This document shows, in pieces, positions 33,323 to 41,988 of a DNA stretch of 64,000 nucleotides. Made by a program: the position numbers and the translations under genes. The stretch is from JANPLD01 sp964445765 (GTDB lineage: Bacteria; Pseudomonadota; Alphaproteobacteria; Rickettsiales; UBA8987), in assembly GCA_964445765.1 (NCBI GenBank), contig CAYULD010000001.1, positions 248,001-312,000 of the forward strand. The letters run 5' to 3'. Each line of letters opens with the position of its first letter. Position 1 is the stretch's first letter. Below the pieces are notes generated by a model. That model did no database searches and had not been told where the DNA came from. It was given only the letters and a program-made list of their open reading frames with translations.

Positions 33323-34084
33323 ATGGCAAGAAGACCAATAACAAAACATCTTCAAGATGATAATTTTGGCTTAGAAGCAAAAAATTTAGGCAAAACTTAT
33401 GGTGATAAACCAGTTGTTAGAGATATAAGCTTTTCTCTAAAATCTGGCGAGGCAATTGGCATTTTAGGCCCAAATGGTGCAGGCAAAACTACAACTTTTT
33501 ATATGGTTATGGGGCTTATAAAGCCCGATTATGGCAATATTATATTGCGTGGAAAAGATGTTACTTATCTGCCAATGTATCAAAGGGCAAGAATGGGTTT
33601 AGGTTATCTTCCTCAAGAAGCCTCAATTTTCAGGGGTTTAACAGTTGAGCAGAATATAATGTCAATTTTAGAAATTACTGAGCCTATAGCATCTAACAGA
33701 ACAGCAAAACTAGAAGAATTATTAGCGGATTTTTCCATTAATCACATTAGAAAATCTCTTGGAATCTCCCTTTCAGGTGGGGAGCGAAGAAGGGCAGAAA
33801 TCGCAAGAGCCTTAGCAAGTGCCCCTCTATTTATGTTGCTAGATGAGCCTTTGGCCGGCATTGACCCTATCGCCGTTGCAGAAGTTAGAAATTTAATTGC
33901 TAAGTTAAAAGATAGGGGAATAGGCGTTTTAATTACTGATCACAATGTGCGTGAAACACTTGGGATAGTTGATAGAGCCTATATCATTCACGATGGAAAA
34001 GTTCTGGAAGAAGGTAGCCCCGATAAAATTGTTAACTCCCAAGCCGTTAAAGAAGTTTATCTTGGTGAACAATTTAGTTTGTGA
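33323..34084 (+). CDS. lptB: LPS export ABC transporter ATPase LptB
   Basis: ATPase of the LptBFGC complex that extracts LPS from the inner membrane. From ATG 33323 it has 253 residues; a TTG at 33308 would add five. Motifs are Walker A GILGPNGAGKTTTFY, Q-loop YLPQEASIFRGLTVEQNI, signature LSGGERRRAEIARAL, Walker B LFMLLDEPLAGIDP and H-loop ITDHNVRETL. The NHNVRETL-type switch and length are specific for LptB. lptA and rpoN, its usual neighbours, are absent on both sides here. Presence implies the cell makes LPS. Confidence 0.95.
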   Translation: MARRPITKHLQDDNFGLEAKNLGKTYGDKPVVRDISFSLKSGEAIGILGPNGAGKTTTFYMVMGLIKPDYGNIILRGKDVTYLPMYQRARMGLGYLPQEASIFRGLTVEQNIMSILEITEPIASNRTAKLEELLADFSINHIRKSLGISLSGGERRRAEIARALASAPLFMLLDEPLAGIDPIAVAEVRNLIAKLKDRGIGVLITDHNVRETLGIVDRAYIIHDGKVLEEGSPDKIVNSQAVKEVYLGEQFSL

Positions 34085-34165
34085 AAAATTATCATATTAG
34101 ATTCTTCGTTTTACTTGAAATAACGCATAATCTACAAAACTAAGTTAGGAATGTCAATTCTAAAA

Positions 34166-34381
34166 TAGGGCGATACATTCTAGTTAATAAGCTATTGAAG
34201 TAGTTATGAACGCACTATTCTCGCCTGCTAGCGGGGGAGGATAAAGGAGGGGGGTGTCGTAAAGATTGTCTCTGGAAAATGAGTTTACCTCTTATCACCC
34301 CTCTATAACTCCCCCTGCAAGCAGGGGGAGAACTAAAGCGTAAAATCAACTGGTTAGTGTCTATAATGAATCACCCTAGTT
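34166..34381. repeat. Nested inverted-repeat (MITE-like) element in the lptB-rpsA gap
   Basis: Most of the 531-nt gap 34085-34615 is palindromic. The core 34210-34341 has arms of the type ACGC..TTCTC(G/C)CC...GGGGGAG, related to the pdxJ insert. Outside it, TAGGGCGATACATTCTAG (34167-34184) is inverted as CTATAATGAATCACCCTA near 34361-34378 with about 14 of 18 matches. The outer sequence recurs in the mreB-dat gap near 39189 (TAGGGCGATCCATTAAC). No ORF or RNA gene is seen in the gap; the rest is AT-rich, with a small CCGC/GCGG hairpin near 34532 and then the rpsA leader. Confidence 0.65.
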
Positions 34382-34602
34382 CCAAAAGATCAATTAAACA
34401 CTTGAATTAATCTTAATAATAGCTATAAGGCTTTGTCTTTTAATTAATTTCTATTATTTTAGGGCGGTTTTTAGCTTATTAACTACACTAGTTTTTTAAT
34501 CCTAATGGCTAAGAATTTTTATCAACTAACCCCGCTTGTGTAGGCGGAAGAATAGTTTAATTATTTCTTTTAATGCATTGATTTAATTAAATTATTCATA
34601 TT

Positions 34603-34608
34603 AAGGAG
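34603..34608 (+). promoter_or_regulatory. Strong ribosome binding site of rpsA
   Basis: AAGGAG stands 7 nt before ATG 34616. Most genes here lack such a strong match, fitting a highly expressed ribosomal protein. Confidence 0.75.
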
Positions 34609-34615
34609 AATTAAA

Positions 34616-36373
34616 ATGGGAAAGCCAAGAGCAGCATATCAGTTTGAATCTGATTATCAAGCAAGTGAAGATTTTTCAAAATTATTTGATGTAAACTCAA
34701 TTGAAAAACTTGAAGAAGGTAGCACAGTTAAAGGCGTTATTGTAGCCAAAGATGATGAAGCAGTATTAGTTGATATTGGCTTCAAAACAGAAGGAAGAGT
34801 TTTAATTAAAGATTTCCCTGAATCTGAAAAAGATAATCTAAATATCGGTGATAAAGTTACGGTTTTTGTTGAAAGGTTAGAAAATTACTACCAAGAAATC
34901 GTTCTTTCTAGAACCAAAGCAGTTCAAGAAGAAACTTGGAGCAAACTTGAAAAAGCTATGGCAAAAGCTGAAAATGTTGATGGTGTTATGACATCACGCG
35001 TTAAAGGCGGTTTTGTTGTTGATTTAGGCGGTTGTTTAGCTTTCTTACCGGGCTCTCAAGTTGATGTTCGCCCTGTTAAAGATGTTACACCTTTAATGAA
35101 TATTGTTCAGCCTTTCCAAGTTCTAAAAATGGATAGAGTTAGAGGAAATATTATCGTTTCTCGTAGAGCTATTATGGAAGAATCTCTTACTGAGGAAAGA
35201 TCAAAAATTCTTGATAATATTAAAGAGGGTGATGTAGTTGATGGTGTTGTTAAAAACATTACTGATTACGGTGCATTCATTGATTTAGGCGTTGTTGATG
35301 GTCTTCTTCACGTTACAGATATTTCTTGGAGCAGAATTAACCACCCATCTGAAGTTCTTAAAGTTGGTGAGAAAATCTCTCTAAAAGTTATTAAATTTGA
35401 CCAAAACAATAAAAGAATTTCATTAGGCTTAAAACAGCTTAAAGCAAACCCTTGGGATAATTCTGATGGCAAATTTGCTGAAGGCACGAAGCATAAAGGC
35501 ACTATTACAAACATTACTGATTACGGCGTGTTTGTTGAGTTAGGCTCTGGCATTGAAGGTTTAGTTCACATTTCTGAAATGAGCTGGAGCAAGAAAAATG
35601 TTTCTCCATCACAAATCTATAAAAAAGGTGATGTGGTTGATGTAATGATTTTAGCGATTGAGCCAGATAAACAAAGGCTTTCACTCGGCATTAAACAATG
35701 TATTGATAACCCTTGGTCACAATTTGCTCAAACTCACAAAAAAGGTGATATTGTTGAAGGCACAATTAAATCAATCACTGATTTTGGTATTTTTGTTGGC
35801 TTTGAAGATGCAAATGATGCTGATGGGCTTATCCACGCTAATGATATTTCTTGGAGTGAAAACCCAGAAGAAGCAATTAAGAAATTTGCTAAAGGTCAAA
35901 AAATCCAAGCTGTTATTACTGATCTAGACCCTTCAAAAGAAAAAATTGGCTTAAGTATTAAACATCTTACTGGTGATCCACTTGCATCGGCATTTGATCA
36001 ATTTGAAAAAGGTGGCGTTTATACTTTCTCAGTTATTTCAACTAATGAAGAAGGTATTACAGTTTCAGTTACTGAAGGCGTTACATCTGTTATCAAAAGA
36101 AATGATCTTTCTAAAGATAAAGTTGAATGCAGGCCTGAAAGATTTTCAGCTGGTGATAGGGTTGATGCTAAAGTTACATCATTAGATAAAGCTAAGAAAG
36201 AAATTAAACTTTCAATTAAAGCATATGAGGCCGATGAAGAGAAGAAAGCTATTGAGAAATATGGCTCTGCTGATTCAGGTGCGGCACTTGGTGGTATTTT
36301 AGGTCAAGCTCTGAAATCTGCAGCTGAAGCAGTTGAAGAAACTGATTCTAAATCTAAAAAGAAAAAAGCATAA
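34616..36373 (+). CDS. rpsA: 30S ribosomal protein S1
   Basis: 585 residues with six S1/OB-fold repeats. The first two degenerate repeats bind the ribosome; repeats three to six show the classical pattern (GDVVDGVVKNITDYGAFIDLG, GTKHKGTITNITDYGVFVELG, GDIVEGTIKSITDFGIFVGF). It recruits mRNAs with weak Shine-Dalgarno sequences, which fits the scarcity of strong sites in this genome. It ends in a lysine-rich tail (KSKKKKA). ihfB, often downstream, is absent; instead a TTAGGG-type repeat and rpoZ follow. Minor differences from reference length lie in the C-terminal tail. Confidence 0.97.
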   Translation: MGKPRAAYQFESDYQASEDFSKLFDVNSIEKLEEGSTVKGVIVAKDDEAVLVDIGFKTEGRVLIKDFPESEKDNLNIGDKVTVFVERLENYYQEIVLSRTKAVQEETWSKLEKAMAKAENVDGVMTSRVKGGFVVDLGGCLAFLPGSQVDVRPVKDVTPLMNIVQPFQVLKMDRVRGNIIVSRRAIMEESLTEERSKILDNIKEGDVVDGVVKNITDYGAFIDLGVVDGLLHVTDISWSRINHPSEVLKVGEKISLKVIKFDQNNKRISLGLKQLKANPWDNSDGKFAEGTKHKGTITNITDYGVFVELGSGIEGLVHISEMSWSKKNVSPSQIYKKGDVVDVMILAIEPDKQRLSLGIKQCIDNPWSQFAQTHKKGDIVEGTIKSITDFGIFVGFEDANDADGLIHANDISWSENPEEAIKKFAKGQKIQAVITDLDPSKEKIGLSIKHLTGDPLASAFDQFEKGGVYTFSVISTNEEGITVSVTEGVTSVIKRNDLSKDKVECRPERFSAGDRVDAKVTSLDKAKKEIKLSIKAYEADEEKKAIEKYGSADSGAALGGILGQALKSAAEAVEETDSKSKKKKA

Positions 36374-36376
36374 ATA

Positions 36377-36448
36377 GGGATTAGGGTTTTGGGATTAGGG
36401 CTTTTGTCTTCCAATCCCAACCCCTAAGCCCCAATACCTAACCCCTAA
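36377..36448. repeat. TTAGGG-type inverted repeat with G-quadruplex motif
   Basis: On the plus strand at 36377-36400 four GGG runs are separated by ATTA, TTTT and ATTA, a textbook G3N4 quadruplex pattern. It is followed at 36411-36447 by C-rich sequence (CCAATCCCAACCCCTAAG...) that is an imperfect inverted copy. It fills the 87-nt rpsA-rpoZ gap. It resembles dispersed GGGATTAGGG repeats known in some cyanobacteria and other genomes. It could act as terminator, RNA stabiliser or simply selfish DNA. Confidence 0.75.
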
Positions 36449-36460
36449 TTACTAATTATT

Positions 36461-36883
36461 ATGGCTCGTGTAACTATTGAAGATTGTTTAGAAAAAGTTG
36501 ATGATAGATTTGAGCTTGTGGCACTTGCCGCTCAAAGAGCTAAAGAAATTTCTGCCGGTGCAGAACTAACCATTGAAAGAAAAGGTGAAAAAGATAGCGT
36601 TATTTCCCTTCGTGAAATTGCTGAAGGCACCGTTAAAATTAATAATTTAAGATTTGGCGTGGTTAATTCTCTGCAAAAAGAAAGAATTAAAAGTGAGGCA
36701 TTTATTGCCCCAGCAAATTCTAATGAGCTTGCAATTTCTATTGAAGATGAAGATGCTGACATTAAAGCCGCTATTGAAGAAGCCGGCGATAATTATTCAT
36801 CTGACGAAGAGGAAAGCCTTGATGAAGCTGGCTTTCACGATGCAGAAGCAACTTCAGATAATTCTGATGAAGAAGATAGGTAA
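36461..36883 (+). CDS. rpoZ: RNA polymerase omega subunit
   Basis: 140 residues. The N-terminal 60 (MARVTIEDCLEKVDDRFELVALAAQRAKEISAG and VISLREIAEGTVKINNLR) are the conserved omega fold that chaperones the beta' subunit. The C-terminal 60 residues are acidic and low-complexity (EEAGDNYSSDEEESLDEAG), as in several alphaproteobacteria. In related genomes rpoZ lies before rsh; here rsh is 23 kb away, another sign of operon breakup. It is followed by a hairpin abutting the next start codon. Confidence 0.95.
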   Translation: MARVTIEDCLEKVDDRFELVALAAQRAKEISAGAELTIERKGEKDSVISLREIAEGTVKINNLRFGVVNSLQKERIKSEAFIAPANSNELAISIEDEDADIKAAIEEAGDNYSSDEEESLDEAGFHDAEATSDNSDEEDR

Positions 36884-36886
36884 TTC

Positions 36887-36912
36887 TTAGAAAAATTCCA
36901 AAATTTTTCTAA
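36887..36912. repeat. 11-bp perfect hairpin between rpoZ and the next gene
   Basis: TTAGAAAAATT and AATTTTTCTAA form a perfect stem with a 4-nt loop; the right arm ends one base before ATG 36913. It could be an AT-rich terminator of rpoZ or could restrict ribosome access to the downstream start. Confidence 0.5.
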
Positions 36913-37890
36913 ATGCCCACTTATACAGAGCTTAGCAGAAGTAATTTTGAAGAATATTTTGCTGATGATAGCTTTGTAGAAAAATTTGGCTCTGAAATAA
37001 TAAATTTAGAGCCAATTCAAAGTGGCGTTTCAAATAGTGTATATAGAGTTACAACAAATTCTGGAAATTTTATTTTTAAGATTTTAGAAGGAAATTTAGA
37101 TCCTAACCAAAATAATTTATCCTTATCAAAAATACTTACCTGCCTATCTGATATGAGAAAAGCGGGGGCATTAATTCCGAGTTGTTACTTAACAGATAAA
37201 AAAATAAATGGTAAAGATATTGTAGCATTTGAATTTCTAGAAGGTGATATAAAAATAAACCTCAATTACAACGAATTAGAAAAAGTTGGAGAAAGTTTGG
37301 CAAAATTTCATTTAAGCTCAAAAAACACTCAAACATTTCAAAAAAATAAAAATTCCTTTTTTAATATTGTTATAGATGAATTAGCAGGCTCACTCAAAAA
37401 AATTGTCAATGGAGAAAATACTTCAAAGCAATTAAAATTTCTTAGAGGCTGTGGTGAATATTTATTAAATAAATTATCAAGGGATTTAAGGTTTTTTAAT
37501 ATAAGTAAAAACTTACCGCGTGGAAAAATTCATCAAGACTTAAACGCCACAAACTTTATTTTTAATAATGATAAAGCTTTTATAGTTGATTTTGATAGGC
37601 TTAATGACGGGCCATTTGTAAAAGATATTGCAAACGCAATATTCAAACTATGTATAGAGCCAATAGGCAATAAAATTGATGAGCAGAACCCTAAAAAAAC
37701 AAAATTTTGTGTAGATGAAAAAGGCATTAGATCTTTTCTGAATGGCTATAATGAAGCTAGAAATCTTACAAAGTCAGAAGTTAAATCTATTGGGTTTTTT
37801 CTTGATTTAGCAGCAAATGAAATGCTTGTTGGGTATTTAAAATGTCAAGTTTTACAAAAGTTAGGAACATTTTTTTTAGAGATAAAATGA
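36913..37890 (+). CDS. thrB: Homoserine kinase-like (ThrB, APH fold) phosphotransferase
   Basis: 325 residues of the aminoglycoside-phosphotransferase/choline-kinase fold. The start PTYTELSRSNFEEYF and ESGVSNSVYRVTT-like block (residues 36-48: QSGVSNSVYRVTT) match the alphaproteobacterial ThrB type, which phosphorylates homoserine in threonine synthesis. The catalytic loop is GKIHQDLNATNFIF (His, Asp, Asn) and the metal-binding motif is VDFDRLNDGPFVKDIA. The length fits ThrB (about 320). The usual D-L-F-P-D-N loop is altered, so another small-molecule kinase is possible. Confidence 0.65.
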   Translation: MPTYTELSRSNFEEYFADDSFVEKFGSEIINLEPIQSGVSNSVYRVTTNSGNFIFKILEGNLDPNQNNLSLSKILTCLSDMRKAGALIPSCYLTDKKINGKDIVAFEFLEGDIKINLNYNELEKVGESLAKFHLSSKNTQTFQKNKNSFFNIVIDELAGSLKKIVNGENTSKQLKFLRGCGEYLLNKLSRDLRFFNISKNLPRGKIHQDLNATNFIFNNDKAFIVDFDRLNDGPFVKDIANAIFKLCIEPIGNKIDEQNPKKTKFCVDEKGIRSFLNGYNEARNLTKSEVKSIGFFLDLAANEMLVGYLKCQVLQKLGTFFLEIK

Positions 37891-37973
37891 GACAAGGAAA
37901 AAGATTTTCAAATGCAGATTTTGAAATTTATTTAGCTAAACCCTCTCTCAAAGAAAATTCAATATCAATTTAA
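37887..37973 (+). CDS. Possible 28-residue translationally coupled ORF
   Basis: An ATG overlaps the thrB-like stop as ATGA, then 28 codons (MRQGKRFSNADFEIYLAKPS...) run to TAA at 37973. The coupling geometry is good but the product is short, basic and matches nothing I know. In many alphaproteobacteria rnhA follows thrB, so it might be a decayed remnant, but no RNase H motif is visible. Confidence 0.2.
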   Translation: MRQGKRFSNADFEIYLAKPSLKENSISI

Positions 37974-38007
37974 TATAACTTATTAAATAGGATTAAACTA
38001 TTACTAA

Positions 38008-39048
38008 TTAATCTTGCTTAAAAAGAACTGCTTTGAAGTTTTTTCTATCTTCAAGTGCAGTGCCAGTGCCTAATGCAACGCAGTGTAAGGGGTTTTCAGC
38101 AATAAATACTGGTAGGTCAGTTGATTCTCTTAAAATAACATCAATATCTTTAAGTAAAGCACCGCCACCAGTAACAATAATTCCCCTATCAACAATATCA
38201 GATGAAAGCTCCGGCGGGGTTTTTTCTAGTGCTTTATGAACTGCATCAACTATTGCGTTTACAGGCTCTGTAAGTGCCTCAGCAATTTGTCTTTGAGAAA
38301 GCTCAATTTCTTTAGGAACGCCATTTGCAAGGTCTCTACCCTTAATAACTGCCTTTTCGCCATCGCCGTGCTCAGAAACGATAGCTGAACCAATTTTCTT
38401 TTTAATTTCCTCTGCGGTTGATTCACCAATTAGTAAGTTATGATGTTTTCTGATGTAATTAACAATTGCATTATCCATTACATCACCCCCTACCCTAGTA
38501 GATTCCGCATACACAATGCCACCAAGAGAAATAACTGCAACTTCCGTTGTGCCACCGCCAATATCCACCACCATTGAGCCTTTAGGCTCATTAACAGGAA
38601 GGCCTGCACCAATTGCTGCCGCCATTGGCTCTTCAATTAAATATACATCTCTTGCACCGGCAGACATTGCCGCATCTTGAATTGCCCTTCTTTCAACTGC
38701 GGTTGAGCTTGAAGGAACACAAATAACAATTAGAGGGCCGGCAATATTTCTGCCTTTATGAACGGTGCGAATAAAGTGTTTTATCATTTCTTCTGCACCC
38801 TTAAAATCAGCAATTACACCATCTCTAAGTGGGCGGATTGCCTCAATATTAGCAGGGGTTCTGCCTAACATCATTTTTGCTTGCAAGCCAAAGGCATAAG
38901 GCAATTTTTTGCCATCTTTGTTGAGCAACGCAACAACAGAAGGCTCATTAAGCATAATTCCCTTTCCCTTAACATAAACTAGGGTGTTGGCTGTGCCTAA
39001 ATCAATAGCAATATCATTTGAGAAAAAGCCCAATAGTTGATTAAACAT
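38008..39048 (-). CDS. mreB: Rod-shape determining protein MreB
   Basis: Bacterial actin of 346 residues that guides peptidoglycan synthesis along the cell body. Visible are the phosphate-1 loop DLGTANTLVYVKGKGI, the RPLRDGVIADF block, VCVPSSSTAVERRAIQDAA, phosphate-2 DIGGGTTEVAVISLGG and adenosine motif IVTGGGALLKDID. MreB implies a rod or elongated cell. mreC and mreD, normally downstream, are absent here: the next gene downstream is convergent thrB-like. So mreB is solitary or the operon is split. Confidence 0.97.
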   Translation of the reverse strand: MFNQLLGFFSNDIAIDLGTANTLVYVKGKGIMLNEPSVVALLNKDGKKLPYAFGLQAKMMLGRTPANIEAIRPLRDGVIADFKGAEEMIKHFIRTVHKGRNIAGPLIVICVPSSSTAVERRAIQDAAMSAGARDVYLIEEPMAAAIGAGLPVNEPKGSMVVDIGGGTTEVAVISLGGIVYAESTRVGGDVMDNAIVNYIRKHHNLLIGESTAEEIKKKIGSAIVSEHGDGEKAVIKGRDLANGVPKEIELSQRQIAEALTEPVNAIVDAVHKALEKTPPELSSDIVDRGIIVTGGGALLKDIDVILRESTDLPVFIAENPLHCVALGTGTALEDRKNFKAVLFKQD

Positions 39049-39164
39049 AAATATTTGATTTTTATAATTTTTCTTATCAATTAGGAAGTTAAAATATTCA
39101 ATCTTTACAAAATTGCAACAAGTTTAGTGATGGGATTGGTAGTATTCACTATGTATAGATTGTC

Positions 39165-39197
39165 ATCGCCTGAGTTGCCTAGCAACTATAGGGCGAT
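39165..39197. repeat. Palindrome in the mreB-dat gap
   Basis: ATCGCC (39165-39170) pairs with GGCGAT (39192-39197), and AGTTGC (39173-39178) with GCAACT (39182-39187) around a CTA loop. From 39189 on, TAGGGCGATCCATTAAC resembles the outer arm of the 34166-34381 element, and TATAGAGAACACTCCTAG (39285-39302) loosely resembles its other end. The gap 39049-39311 has no ORF or RNA gene; the mreB promoter should lie at its left end. Confidence 0.55.
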
Positions 39198-39311
39198 CCA
39201 TTAACCTATTGATTTAGATTACCCTATAATTTTTCTAAAGATTGATATCTTTATAAAAATTCGGGTAATGACAGATATATCTGTGTATAGAGAACACTCC
39301 TAGGGGATTTT

Positions 39312-40157
39312 CTATAAATTACTTATATATGCATTAAATAATTTCTTAGTAATTTCGCCGGTGTGAGAATTTCCGATAGGTTTTCCATCAACTTCTATAA
39401 TCCCAGTAACAAAAGTGGTTGCACTTGAAATAAAAGCCTCATCAGCATTATATAGTTCATCAATAGAAAAAGCCCTTTCTACGAATTCAATTTTTTCTTG
39501 GTTTGCGATTTCTAAAATTGCTTTTCTAGTTATTCCGTGAAGAATTTCATTTGAGAGATTTTTGGTAATTATCCTTTTGTTTTTAATGATAAAAACATTT
39601 GAAGATGAGCCTTCAGTAATATATTTATTTTTATCAAACATTATTGCTTCAAATGCACCTTTTTTTCTAGCAATATTTTTTGCCATAACTTGTGCAAGAA
39701 GTGCGATTGATTTTATATCTCGCCTATCCCACCTTATATCTGGTGTTGTAATAACCTTAACCCCCGCCCTTAATTTCGCATTATCTATCAGAGATTTTTT
39801 TTGAGTGAACATCATCAAAACTGGGGTTAGAGAAGGGTTATCAGGATAATTAAAATCTCTTTCTTCCGCTTCACCTCTGCTAATTTGCAAATAAACTAAG
39901 CCTTCTTGAATATTATTCAGCTTAATTAATTCAATTTGCAATTTTTCAATTTCCTCAATTGGCTTAGGCAAATTAATATCTAAACTAGCTAGGGATTTTT
40001 TTAATCTTTCTAAATGACCTTTATTATCAACCAGTTTTGAATTTACCACTGCGGTAACTTCATAAACCCCATCAGCGAATAAATAGCCCCTATCTAAAGG
40101 CGAAATTCTAGCTTCTTCAAGTGGCAAAAATTTATCATTTAGAAAAATAATATTCAT
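39312..40157 (-). CDS. dat: D-amino-acid transaminase (class IV)
   Basis: PLP enzyme of fold type IV, 281 residues. Visible are the N-terminal EEARISPLDRGYLFADGVYEV, the catalytic lysine in RRDIKSIALLAQVMAKN, and the PLP phosphate-binding ITEGSSSNVFIIK. The RGEAEERDFNYP block and the DIKS lysine context favour D-amino-acid transaminase, which makes D-Glu or D-Ala for peptidoglycan, over IlvE. The start is 7 nt downstream of the gatA stop, so gatC-gatA-dat probably form one operon. Aminodeoxychorismate lyase is a less likely alternative. Confidence 0.82.
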   Translation of the reverse strand: MNIIFLNDKFLPLEEARISPLDRGYLFADGVYEVTAVVNSKLVDNKGHLERLKKSLASLDINLPKPIEEIEKLQIELIKLNNIQEGLVYLQISRGEAEERDFNYPDNPSLTPVLMMFTQKKSLIDNAKLRAGVKVITTPDIRWDRRDIKSIALLAQVMAKNIARKKGAFEAIMFDKNKYITEGSSSNVFIIKNKRIITKNLSNEILHGITRKAILEIANQEKIEFVERAFSIDELYNADEAFISSATTFVTGIIEVDGKPIGNSHTGEITKKLFNAYISNL

Positions 40158-40164
40158 ATTTTAT

Positions 40165-41640
40165 TTACACTGAAAGCCCCTTAAAGCCTGAGTTTTGCTC
40201 AATAGCAAATGCAACATCAAAGCAAGTTTGTTCATCCCAAGCCTTTGAGATAATTTGAAGGCCGAGTGGCAGAGCATTTTCATCAAGCCCCGCTGGCACT
40301 GAAATTGCAGGCACACCCGCCAAAGATGCTGGGATTGTAAATACATCATTCAAGAACATTTTAACTGGATCATTTACATTTTCACCAATCACAAACGCAC
40401 TTGAAGGGGCAGTTGGGGTAAGAAGTGCATCAACTTTGTTAAACACCTCATCAAAATCATTAGCAATTAATGTTCTAACTTTTTGTGCTTTTGTGTAATA
40501 TGCATCATAATAGCCTGAAGAAAGAACATAAGTGCCAATCATTATTCTTCTTTTAACTTCAGCACCAAAGCCTTCGGCACGAGTTTTTTCATACATTTCA
40601 TCAAGGGTAGAAAATTTTTGTGAAGTGCGATGCCCATATCTAACACCATCATATCTTGCTAGGTTTGAAGAGGCTTCAGCAGGTGCAATCGTATAATAAA
40701 CTGGCAATGCATATTTTGTGTGAGGCAAGGAAACCTCAACAATTTCAGCCCCCTGAGCTTTAAGAATATCTGCACCCTTTTGCCATATTTTTGAGATTTC
40801 TTCAGGCATTCCCTCAACATTATATTCCTTTGGAATACCAATTTTTTTGCCTTTCAAGTTAGCAGAAATATTACCATACCAATTTGGCACTTCTTTATTA
40901 ACTGATGTGGAATCATTCTTGTCAAAGCCAGAAATTGCTTGTTGAACAAGAGCTGTATCTTTAACGCTTTTACAAATTGGCCCTGCTTGATCAAGTGAGC
41001 TTGCGAAGGCAATTATACCCCACCTAGAACATCTGCCATAGGTTGGCTTTAAGCCAACCAAGCCACAAAATGAAGCAGGTTGACGAATTGAGCCACCAGT
41101 ATCCGTGCCTAGTGAAATAACTGCGCTATCTTCCGCAACCGAAGCCGCCGAGCCACCTGATGAGCCACCCGGAACAAGCTGAACATCTGGCTTATTTTTA
41201 TTCTTCCAAGGGTTAATTACATTACCAAAATGGCTTGTAATGTTAGCAGAACCCATTGCAAATTGATCAAGGTTAGTTTTTCCAATCATTACTGCACCTT
41301 GAGAAAATAGATTTTCAGTAACTTTTGATTCATATTTTGGAATAAAATTCTCAAGCATTTTTGATGCCGCAGTGCTTAAAACATTTTTAGTGCAGAATAA
41401 ATCTTTAACAGCAACAGGCACACCTTCAAGCAGGCGTAATTCTTCACCCTTTGCAATTCTCTCATCAGTAATTTTTGCTTGATGCAAAGCAATTTCAGGG
41501 GTTAAACTAATATAAGAATTAGAAATAGGGTTAAAATGCGAAGCCCTTTCCAGATAAGATTTCACAACCTCAACCGCACTAAACTTCTTGGCTTTAAGCC
41601 CTTCTTTAACTTGTTCTGCCGTTAAATTCTTAATTGTCAT
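40165..41640 (-). CDS. gatA: Asp-tRNA(Asn)/Glu-tRNA(Gln) amidotransferase subunit A
   Basis: Amidase-signature enzyme of 491 residues that supplies ammonia for converting Glu-tRNA(Gln) and Asp-tRNA(Asn). The Ser-Ser-Lys triad is visible: VAVKDLFCTKN (Lys) and GGSSGGSAASVAEDSAVISLGTDTGGSIRQP (cis-Ser and nucleophile Ser). The block GLVGLKPTYGRCSRWGI is family-specific. gatC lies 42 nt upstream; gatB is not in the window. Its presence suggests the cell lacks GlnRS or AsnRS, as is usual in alphaproteobacteria. Confidence 0.97.
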   Translation of the reverse strand: MTIKNLTAEQVKEGLKAKKFSAVEVVKSYLERASHFNPISNSYISLTPEIALHQAKITDERIAKGEELRLLEGVPVAVKDLFCTKNVLSTAASKMLENFIPKYESKVTENLFSQGAVMIGKTNLDQFAMGSANITSHFGNVINPWKNKNKPDVQLVPGGSSGGSAASVAEDSAVISLGTDTGGSIRQPASFCGLVGLKPTYGRCSRWGIIAFASSLDQAGPICKSVKDTALVQQAISGFDKNDSTSVNKEVPNWYGNISANLKGKKIGIPKEYNVEGMPEEISKIWQKGADILKAQGAEIVEVSLPHTKYALPVYYTIAPAEASSNLARYDGVRYGHRTSQKFSTLDEMYEKTRAEGFGAEVKRRIMIGTYVLSSGYYDAYYTKAQKVRTLIANDFDEVFNKVDALLTPTAPSSAFVIGENVNDPVKMFLNDVFTIPASLAGVPAISVPAGLDENALPLGLQIISKAWDEQTCFDVAFAIEQNSGFKGLSV

Positions 41641-41682
41641 ATAATTTTAATATTTCTTGAATTTGTGTTTAAGACTATAAAC

Positions 41683-41982
41683 CTACCCATTATCCACCAC
41701 TTTAGGCACAACGAAGCAGCCAAATTGAGATTTTGGTGCATTGGCTAAAACATCATCTCTAATATTTCCATCAGCGATAATATCATTATCCCTAAGCCTT
41801 AAGGTATATCCGCCAACGCCAGCCATTTCTTGAATATTATCTGTGTTAACCTCATTTAGAGAATCAATCATATGAAAAATATTGCTTAAATCTTTACTAT
41901 ATTTTTCAACCTCACCATCTGTAAGTTCAATTCTTGCAAGTTTTGCAATTTTGATAACATCTTTTTTATTAATTTCTGTCAT
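41683..41982 (-). CDS. gatC: Amidotransferase subunit GatC
   Basis: 99-residue subunit that wraps around GatA and stabilises the GatCAB complex. It starts INKKDVIKIAKLARIELTDGEVEKYSKDLSNIF and ends in the conserved DDVLANAPKSQFGCFVVPKVVD, both typical of GatC. It is the first gene of the gatC-gatA-dat group, directly downstream of bolA (6 nt), so bolA may head the same transcript. Confidence 0.95.
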   Translation of the reverse strand: MTEINKKDVIKIAKLARIELTDGEVEKYSKDLSNIFHMIDSLNEVNTDNIQEMAGVGGYTLRLRDNDIIADGNIRDDVLANAPKSQFGCFVVPKVVDNG

Positions 41983-41988
41983 AAAAAA

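Noticed and set aside
34085..34615. Hidden small RNA or tRNA in the 531-nt lptB-rpsA gap
   Set aside because: No cloverleaf or T-loop (GGTTCRA) sequence is visible; the structure is explained by palindromic repeats.
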